This document shows, in pieces, positions 6,225-11,191 of a DNA stretch of 11,191 nt (position 1 is its first letter; the number at the start of each line of letters is the position of its first letter). A model generated the notes under the pieces. That model did not search any database. It had not been told where the DNA came from and worked only from the letters and a program-made list of their open reading frames with translations. The stretch covers positions 1 to 11,191 of the forward strand of contig JALHOI010000058.1 in the NCBI GenBank assembly GCA_022843085.1, given 5' to 3'. Source of the stretch: Pseudobdellovibrionaceae bacterium. Lineage in GTDB: Bacteria > Bdellovibrionota > Bdellovibrionia > Bdellovibrionales > JAMPXM01. A program made the position numbers and the translations under genes.

Positions 6225-6686
6225 GTGAGTAAAACGAGAAACAGTTCATTCAAGAAGAGTCGCAGTCAGATCAGCGAACAAGAACACGAAATTAAAAAGC
6301 TCCTCCAGATGAAGGACATGACCCTTTGGCAGCTGGCGAGGGCGCTCGATACTGAGTCGAACTGCGTGACGGCTGCCGTTTCGAATCTAAAGAAGCGCGG
6401 TGAAGTGTTTGAAGTCGGCGAGTTCTATAACGAGGAGACCAAGCGGCATCAGACGCTTCTCCGATTGGCTGATGAACCGAAGCCCGTCGCCTCAAAACTT
6501 CCAAAGTCGGAAGTCATTTCGAGTCTTCGAATCCAGAACGAAGACCTGTTGGCGCGCCTAAGTAGAATGAAGGCGCAACAGGAGACAATTGTATCGGTGT
6601 TCCGACTTTTGGTGGAGCAGGACGAGAAGCTTGCGGCCCTAGCCAAAGAGTTCATCGCTACGAAAGGCGGCCAGCGTGGAGCATGA
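6225..6686 (+). CDS. Winged-helix and coiled-coil DNA-binding protein
   Basis: A 153-residue protein from GTG 6225 with AAGGAA five bases upstream. After a basic N-terminus (SKTRNSSFKKSRS), residues 18-80 look like a winged helix: EQEHEIKKLLQ, then LWQLARALDTESNCVTAAVSNLKKRG (helix-turn-recognition helix), then a wing (EVFEVGEFYNEETKRHQTLLRL). Residues 95-150 are a coiled coil (SSLRIQNEDLLARLSRMKAQQ) suited for dimer formation. It is the first gene of a four-gene operon in which the first three overlap. I infer a phage regulator or DNA-binding accessory protein of early functions; the target is unknown. Confidence 0.6.
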   Translation: MSKTRNSSFKKSRSQISEQEHEIKKLLQMKDMTLWQLARALDTESNCVTAAVSNLKKRGEVFEVGEFYNEETKRHQTLLRLADEPKPVASKLPKSEVISSLRIQNEDLLARLSRMKAQQETIVSVFRLLVEQDEKLAALAKEFIATKGGQRGA

Positions 6687-6954
6687 GTCGAAATTCAACG
6701 ATCTTATTAATGAGTACGTCGCCACGGTTGGAAAAGGCGCGCACGGAATAGCTGGAAAGGTGAAATCAATCGTTCACCTTCAGAGGGACCGATACTTGGT
6801 CGAATTCTCGGAGTTGCTAGCTACCGTAAAACCAGCTGCGAAGAACACAGTAGAGGTTTCGCACACATTTCTGGAATACCTTAACGTCATAGATGGCGAA
6901 ACGTTCGCGACTATCCAAGCCGATGTCGCGCAAGACGAGGAGACGATTCAATGA
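6676..6954 (+). CDS. Unknown 92-residue early protein
   Basis: It starts at GTG 6676, overlapping the end of the gene before it by 11 bases. The start rests on the overlap and frame, since no separate strong ribosome binding site is seen. The small, largely helical protein has a strand-like centre (VKSIVHLQRDRYLVEFSELLATV) and an acidic tail. Family unknown. Its stop overlaps the next ATG (ATGA), which points to coupled translation. Confidence 0.55.
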   Translation: MEHESKFNDLINEYVATVGKGAHGIAGKVKSIVHLQRDRYLVEFSELLATVKPAAKNTVEVSHTFLEYLNVIDGETFATIQADVAQDEETIQ

Positions 6955-7217
6955 GAACCGATGCCCAACTCCATCTACTTCTGACAAAGCTTCGTCTAAC
7001 GCTCGAAAGCACCACGCCAGGACTGCACATTGTCGAATCGGCGATCACCGAAGACAACTTCTTGTTGGTCACCTATATTTTCAGAAACAAAAGCGAAGAA
7101 TCTGTTTTCCTTGGCCCGAACGAATGGCCCTCTCTTGGCCTTTTCAATCTCGCCATAAAGTTGATCGAAAAAATCTACGCCTCGCTGCCAACTCCGGATT
7201 CGACAATGAGCCACTGA
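6951..7217 (+). CDS. Unknown 88-residue early protein
   Basis: The ATG overlaps the preceding stop as ATGA. The sequence has an N-terminal helix (AQLHLLLTKLRLTLE), two strands (LHIVESAITEDNFLLVTYIF) and a C-terminal helix (LFNLAIKLIEKIYASL). No catalytic motif is visible. It ends one base before the next start and thus belongs to the same operon. Function unknown. Confidence 0.55.
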   Translation: MRTDAQLHLLLTKLRLTLESTTPGLHIVESAITEDNFLLVTYIFRNKSEESVFLGPNEWPSLGLFNLAIKLIEKIYASLPTPDSTMSH

Positions 7218-7218
7218 C

Positions 7219-7893
7219 ATGAAAAGCAAAGTCCTATTTATACCCGACACTCATTTCCCTTACGTTTCGAAATCTGCACTCAAGAAAGTTCTAAAGCTGA
7301 TTAAGAAGGGTAACTTCACACACATCATTCAAGCGGGCGATTTGCTCGACCTCTACAGCTTCAGTCGCTACGAGAAAGACGCCAATCATACGACGCCGCA
7401 CGAGGAGCTTTCACGTGGATTGGAGATGGCCACGAAAATGTGGGCGGCTATTCGAAAGGCTGCGCCGCACGCGAAACTCTGCCAGCTGATCGGAAATCAT
7501 GAGGACCGTCTCTCGAAGACCATCGCGCGGAAAGCACCGGAACTTTCGATAGTCTGCAAGTCGATTGCGGACCTCTACGAATTTCCGGGCGTGAAAGTTT
7601 TGAAGTCGTCGAAAGACCATCTCGAAATTGACGGCGTTATCTACACACACGGGCACTATACGAAGTTAGGAGATCATGCCAAGTTTTACCGTACCTCCGT
7701 TGTCCATGGTCACAGTCACAAGATAGGAATCTTCTATGAACAAACTGCCAGAGGTCTCATCTGGGAAATGGATTGCGGCTTCTTGGCGGATAAAGATGCT
7801 TTGCCGCTTCAATACACCCAGTCGAAATTCAGTAAATGGACATTAGCCTGTGGAATTGTAGAAAGCGGGCAACCGCGTTTAATTTTGCTTTGA
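7219..7893 (+). CDS. Calcineurin-like metallophosphoesterase
   Basis: A 224-residue enzyme with the complete metal-binding set: DTH at 10-12, GDLLD at 40-44, GNHE at 92-95, HGH at 144-146 and GHSH at 164-167. These are the five blocks of the calcineurin-like phosphoesterase family, which binds two metal ions and cleaves phosphomono- or diesters. The length fits small phage members of the family. Such enzymes in phages act on nucleotides, RNA or DNA ends, or signalling nucleotides; the substrate cannot be read from the sequence. It is the last gene of the early operon, ends four bases before the stop of the facing TIR gene, and no terminator hairpin separates the two. Confidence 0.85.
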   Translation: MKSKVLFIPDTHFPYVSKSALKKVLKLIKKGNFTHIIQAGDLLDLYSFSRYEKDANHTTPHEELSRGLEMATKMWAAIRKAAPHAKLCQLIGNHEDRLSKTIARKAPELSIVCKSIADLYEFPGVKVLKSSKDHLEIDGVIYTHGHYTKLGDHAKFYRTSVVHGHSHKIGIFYEQTARGLIWEMDCGFLADKDALPLQYTQSKFSKWTLACGIVESGQPRLILL

Positions 7894-7896
7894 GTT

Positions 7897-8940
7897 TTAA
7901 GCGAATGGAACCTTAACGAGTCGATCCCCCTGAACCGTGTATTTGGTATTAGTCAGCCTTTTCATGTACGCTGGCAGGTCTCTGCGAACAACAATGCAGC
8001 CGTGCAATTGGCTGTTTTCTGCAAAAGCAGAAACTATTCTCTGAACATCTGCCGGGTCCAACTTGCTGACACGGGGCAAGAGATTGCTCATGGCGAAAAT
8101 ACTATCGTTAAATGAGGTTGAGTTTGCGAATGCCTCAATTGCACCTTTTCGGAGGCGATCGAAATCCGAAAAATCAGTGGCAAGCCGCTCAAACACCGGT
8201 CCAGCAATTTTTTGGATCTCTGCGAGATTGCCTTTCATTGCTTGAATCGACATTAGCATTCCATACGGATTCTTGCTCTGAAGTTTGAGGGGAATTACCG
8301 GGACCTGCCGTCCAATCGCAACACCGACCTCTTGGTCAGTCCACCAGCTTGCTTGAAAGTCATCAGTTAAGAAAACTAGGAGTGCGTCCATACTGAACAG
8401 GGCAGAGCGGATTTCATCTGGCCAATCCGTCAGAGCTTCGATGCAATCGTGCGAAACAAAGCTCGATACGCCATATCGCTCTAGTTCCTTTGCGAATTGT
8501 GCCGCATGCACTTTGTGAGTGTCCCTGTGGCTAATGAATAGCCGAACGTAGCCTGGCTTCCAAACCGTGCTTTCAGGAATTGGTCGTTTTCCCTTAATGA
8601 TTCTCTGCGCTGCCACGCAGTCGGGGTTGTCATCGTCGAACGCCTCGAGAATGACGGCGAAGATGTATTCATTTGGGATTGCGCGAGCGCAAGCGTTTAG
8701 GCCCGCCTTGATGTCCTCCGCGAGATTCTCTTGCTCGTCTAAATCGCCTATTGATTCGAGCAATGGAAACGGAAGATACAAATTTACGACATGCCCAACG
8801 CTGTCGAAATCGGAGTGTAATCCTGCGTGAACAGTGAAGGCGGATGATTCAATTGCTTCGCGGATTGCGCCGGATTTGCCTATGGCAACTTTCAAAAGAA
8901 ACGATTTTATCTTGCCGGGTAGCCTGAAGTTGGTAGCCAT
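7897..8940 (-). CDS. TIR-domain protein, likely phage-borne defence or toxicity gene
   Basis: A 347-residue protein; the ATG at 8940 has AGGAAA upstream. Residues 131-220 form a TIR domain: YVRLFISHRD (strand A), ERYGVSSFVSHD, DWPDEIRSALFSMDALLVFLT, WWTDQEVGVAIGRQVPVIPLKL. Glu204 in WTDQE aligns with the catalytic Glu of NAD-cleaving TIR proteins such as SARM1, so NADase activity is possible. The N-terminal 125 residues (GKSGAIREAIESSAFTV..) and the C-terminal 120 residues (including SKLDPADVQRIVSAF and a basic end) match nothing I recognise; they may sense a trigger or oligomerise. It lies after the phage lysis gene, on the same strand but with its own promoter, the usual place for an accessory gene. 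A role in excluding other phages by NAD depletion is inferred. Confidence 0.85.
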   Translation of the reverse strand: MATNFRLPGKIKSFLLKVAIGKSGAIREAIESSAFTVHAGLHSDFDSVGHVVNLYLPFPLLESIGDLDEQENLAEDIKAGLNACARAIPNEYIFAVILEAFDDDNPDCVAAQRIIKGKRPIPESTVWKPGYVRLFISHRDTHKVHAAQFAKELERYGVSSFVSHDCIEALTDWPDEIRSALFSMDALLVFLTDDFQASWWTDQEVGVAIGRQVPVIPLKLQSKNPYGMLMSIQAMKGNLAEIQKIAGPVFERLATDFSDFDRLRKGAIEAFANSTSFNDSIFAMSNLLPRVSKLDPADVQRIVSAFAENSQLHGCIVVRRDLPAYMKRLTNTKYTVQGDRLVKVPFA

Positions 8941-8975
8941 CGCGATTTCCTATTTTTTCGGTGCGAAAACCTCGA

Positions 8976-9004
8976 AATTTAGAATTCGCGCGCATACGCG
9001 TCAA
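8976..9004 (-). promoter_or_regulatory. Sigma70-like promoter of the TIR gene
   Basis: On the - strand TTGACG (9004-8999) is separated by exactly 17 bases from TAAATT (8981-8976). Transcription would start near 8969, about 30 bases before the TIR start codon. The short leader and near-consensus -35 suggest expression independent of the late operon, even in a lysogen. An AGAGC/GCTCT hairpin lies just upstream (about 9004-9022), with no T run. Confidence 0.6.
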
Positions 9005-9039
9005 GAGCGGTCTGGCTGCTCTGAAGAATTACTTTTTGA

Positions 9040-9411
9040 TTAAGGCAAAAACGGGTTGTTTTTGGTGGCTCGCGTCTGAAGATGAACCCATCCGACCGTG
9101 TGGGCTGGGTCTTCCATGTATAGTCCGGCAATTTTTAAAAGATCGAGATTGGCCAAGCACCAAGCGGCAAATGAGCCGTCAGGATCAGCGAAGTCACAAG
9201 CTTCCAGCGACAAGTGGCAACTTTGCTTCGCACCGCCAGCCTTTTCGTTCTGTTTTGGTGGACGATAGCCTGACGAAACTTTGAGCGGCTTTCCGTAATG
9301 GAATCGAATCAGATTCAGTCGCGGCAAAAGATCGAGCAGATTATAAAATTGGATAGTGGTCAGCGGCGCATCTACATCGCGACCCATGAGAATTTCTTTT
9401 GCGGTAATCAT
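9040..9411 (-). CDS. Peptidase M15-type endolysin
   Basis: A peptidoglycan-cleaving enzyme of about 123 residues from the ATG at 9411 (MITAKEILMGRD), with AGGA just upstream. A longer form from ATG 9462 would add 17 residues without a visible ribosome binding site. The M15A set is present: VSSGYRPPKQN, then SCHLSLEACDFADPDG (zinc-binding His and Asp) and GWVHLQ (third His). Such proteins act as D-Ala-D-Ala-type peptidases at the end of phage infection. It lies at the end of the late operon after the fibre genes. No holin is recognisable nearby. The long form's start (CLPSLAAPVLSF) is mildly hydrophobic but not a clear signal peptide. Confidence 0.8.
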   Translation of the reverse strand: MITAKEILMGRDVDAPLTTIQFYNLLDLLPRLNLIRFHYGKPLKVSSGYRPPKQNEKAGGAKQSCHLSLEACDFADPDGSFAAWCLANLDLLKIAGLYMEDPAHTVGWVHLQTRATKNNPFLP

Positions 9412-9500
9412 TGGTCCTGCAAACGACAAAACCGGCGCTGCCAATGACGGGAGACACGTCATCGCACACGCCGGTATGCCGAGTTAAAAAGGTTTGGAGT

Positions 9501-9926
9501 TTAGATTTCGTGTGCGGCGAGCGCGACCCAACGTGCGTACCAAGTCGCTCCGCCGGTTTGGGCTCTAACGTTGAAAGAATAGGTAACTGAACCGACACCA
9601 GGGTTTGGATCGAACAGAGCTACTGAACCAGGTGGGATCAGAATGTATCCGCCAACGTTAATTACAGCGACGTTCGATTCCAGCACCATCGTTCCGTTCC
9701 GCGTGACCTGGAAGTCGCCAGCACTGTTGGTTGCGCCGCCAAAGATACCGAAAAACGAAGGGGTGCCCGCACCATCGTTCTGCAGTAGTACATGAATCGG
9801 TCGGCCAGTTGCGGTGATCGTCACGGTGCAAACGGCTGTGTAGGTGCCACTCGTTGTGTTGTAGTTGCCAGAGCTTGAGCCGATGGCGAAATAAGGTAGC
9901 GGTCTTGTTGTGAGAGAAACGTCCAT
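9501..9926 (-). CDS. Beta-rich phage structural protein, fibre- or decoration-like
   Basis: 141 residues. The start at ATG 9926 (MDVSLTTRPLPYF) is chosen because AAGGAA lies eight bases upstream and it follows the previous stop by 13 bases; a longer frame would run far into the upstream gene. The sequence is rich in Gly, Thr, Ser and Val, with alternating strands (YTAVCTVTITATGRPIHVLLQ, GGYILIPPGSVALFDP, SVTYSFNVRAQ), typical of a beta-sandwich virion protein. No enzyme motif and no cysteine pair are seen. Place in the operon suggests a tail-tip, fibre or surface decoration protein. The exact role is unknown. Confidence 0.65.
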   Translation of the reverse strand: MDVSLTTRPLPYFAIGSSSGNYNTTSGTYTAVCTVTITATGRPIHVLLQNDGAGTPSFFGIFGGATNSAGDFQVTRNGTMVLESNVAVINVGGYILIPPGSVALFDPNPGVGSVTYSFNVRAQTGGATWYARWVALAAHEI

Positions 9927-9939
9927 GTTTCTTGGTTCC

Positions 9940-10452
9940 TTAGAGTTTGTTGAAATCGACTCGAACCATGAAGTTCTGAGCCAGATAATTTTGAGTTGAA
10001 GTAAGATCGAGGCGAAGCAAATCGCCAGCCTGTAAACTAACCTTTGTGAGATCGAGTACAGCGTTCGAAGAAATCGCATTGTCACCCGCCGTGTATGAGA
10101 GACTTGGTTTGGTTGTGAGTACGGAGGTCCACGCACCGCCGCCACGCTTAAAGAGCAGGTCCACTTCGGTAGTGCCCGAAGTTCCTGCCTTGTCGCAAAG
10201 CAGACGAATGCCGGTCAGAACCAAATCGAAGTTCATCGTGGTCCGTAGGATGTTCGTGCCGGTCGCCAGTAGCTGAGCGTATGAGCCGTTCACCCGCATG
10301 ATGATCGGCGGATAGACTGTTACGTTTCCGGTTTCTAAGTCGTTTAACCGCGTCTCGTGGTTATCGAAATTGTCTTTGATTTTTGTCTGAGTCGAATTGG
10401 TTACGGGTTCGCCCGCACTGATTTCGTCAGTGTTGATTGGCGCAAATGCCAT
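9940..10452 (-). CDS. Tail fibre-like or appendage protein
   Basis: 170 residues with a strong ribosome binding site (CCAGGAG, seven bases before ATG 10452). The N-terminal 45 residues (TNSTQTKIKDNFDNHETRL) look like a short coiled coil used for trimer formation or attachment to the tail. The rest is a beta-rich domain (LATGTNILRTTMNFDLVLTG, DLLFKRGGGAWTSVLTT, AGDLLRLDL). This coiled stalk plus beta head resembles phage fibre or receptor-binding proteins. It sits between a tail protein and another beta-rich virion protein. The family is not named with certainty. Confidence 0.65.
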   Translation of the reverse strand: MAFAPINTDEISAGEPVTNSTQTKIKDNFDNHETRLNDLETGNVTVYPPIIMRVNGSYAQLLATGTNILRTTMNFDLVLTGIRLLCDKAGTSGTTEVDLLFKRGGGAWTSVLTTKPSLSYTAGDNAISSNAVLDLTKVSLQAGDLLRLDLTSTQNYLAQNFMVRVDFNKL

Positions 10453-10468
10453 GTTTTGTCTCCTGGGG

Positions 10469-11191
10469 TTACCAGATTAGGTTTGTGTTGAAAGAGTCTT
10501 CGTCGTTGTCGATGAGTCCGGCGTCCGTGATGAATCCGGTTCGAATGCGAGTATCCTCGGTTGAATCGGCCCAAGAGGTCGTGGCGTCACTAATAACAGC
10601 TATACGATTGAAGGCATTGGAAAGATCAACCGCTGTAATCGTGACTTCGGTCGCAGATTTTTTTATCGACTCGACTGCCACAATTTTTCGTTTCGAAACT
10701 CCACCGAATCGTTCGAACATCTTCTGATGGCTTACGTCGATAATGTCGTTTATCTCGTGGTCGATTGTCTGCAGCTTCGTCGTGATTGAAAGTGAGCCAG
10801 TCGAATTTTCTAAGAGGAACTTCCAGCGATCTGCGAGACGTTTGGCATCGGTTCGGTTAACGAGGACTGTTGGGAAGGTTCGTTCTTTTGACGTTTTTAA
10901 GATGAACTTTGCGGTGTCACTAGAAGACGAAGTCATTTCGACGGACTGAGAGCCAGTGAGGTAGTCGTATTCTTTCTTGCGGAATTCGACAGTCGCTTTC
11001 GAAATCATGTTTTTGTTGGTGGTCGAGTAGGTGAAATCAAGAATGTCTGATTCGCTTAGCCGAAGACGGTCAGGTGGAACTACCGGTCTAAGCACGTCAT
11101 AGGCAAATTTGAATTCGGAGTCTTGGTACAGGATGCCGAACACACTTTTGCCGACAGCGTTGATAACGTCGCGGTAGATGATGTCAGAAGT
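10469..11191 (-). CDS. Phage tail or baseplate protein, 5' end missing
   Basis: The frame is open to the window's right end (TSDIIYRDVINAVGKSVFG...), so the gene begins outside; the GTG at 11143 has no Shine-Dalgarno sequence and is not taken as the start. About 240 residues are seen. The pattern of strands, with repeated charged turns (FTYSTTNKNMISKATVEFRKKEY, ADRWKFLLENSTGSLSITT, KIVAVESIKKSATEVTITAVDL) and INDIIDVSHQKM, resembles the hub or tail-tip proteins of siphophages. The acidic end (DNDEDSFNTNLIW) may be flexible. It is followed by fibre genes, as expected for a tail module. The assignment comes from style and context. Confidence 0.6.
   Translation of the reverse strand, partial: TSDIIYRDVINAVGKSVFGILYQDSEFKFAYDVLRPVVPPDRLRLSESDILDFTYSTTNKNMISKATVEFRKKEYDYLTGSQSVEMTSSSSDTAKFILKTSKERTFPTVLVNRTDAKRLADRWKFLLENSTGSLSITTKLQTIDHEINDIIDVSHQKMFERFGGVSKRKIVAVESIKKSATEVTITAVDLSNAFNRIAVISDATTSWADSTEDTRIRTGFITDAGLIDNDEDSFNTNLIW

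Overview
This window looks like a mobile-element region: a temperate phage or phage-plasmid joined to an integrase module. The host appears to be a Gram-negative bacterium of roughly 50% GC. The evidence for Gram-negative is a short lipoprotein with a classic lipobox and strong AGGAG-type ribosome binding sites. The protein style recalls Bdellovibrio-like bacteria and their phages, but that is an impression from memory and not a proof. No core housekeeping gene is present.

Left part (1-3464, + strand). It starts with the end of a replication-relaxation-like protein. A compact, translationally coupled cluster follows: a small lipoprotein, a predicted ribbon-helix-helix-like protein, a 64-residue protein and a large serine integrase. 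The integrase reading frame is broken by an in-frame TAA at codon 42, just after the catalytic serine region. Its last codons and stop lie inside a 59-nt 3' fragment of a tRNA-Arg(CCU) gene on the - strand, which is almost certainly an attachment site.

Middle (3502-4256). This is about 750 bases without a long gene, but it is dense in signals. There is a 21-residue hydrophobic peptide gene on the - strand with a near-perfect Shine-Dalgarno sequence. A convergent possible small RNA ends in a terminator and shares repeats with the peptide gene. There are also several inverted repeats. Together this resembles a type I toxin-antitoxin locus, followed by a structured leader for the next gene.

Right part (4257-11191). 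A 413-residue putative replication protein carries a cluster of GGTCAC repeats inside its own gene. It converges on an unknown 156-residue gene. A + strand early operon follows, with a winged-helix/coiled-coil protein, two small proteins and a calcineurin-like metallophosphoesterase. Facing it on the - strand is the end of a phage late operon: tail protein, two beta-rich fibre-like proteins and a peptidase M15-type endolysin. After these comes a TIR-domain protein with its own sigma70-like promoter, probably an accessory defence or toxicity gene.

Reading of the whole: an integration and mobilisation module abuts a phage genome at an att site. The window therefore shows either the attP region of one circular element or the junction of two tandem elements in the same tRNA gene. 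The interrupted integrase suggests that integration or excision is impaired unless the stop is read through, is a sequencing error, or the function is supplied in trans.
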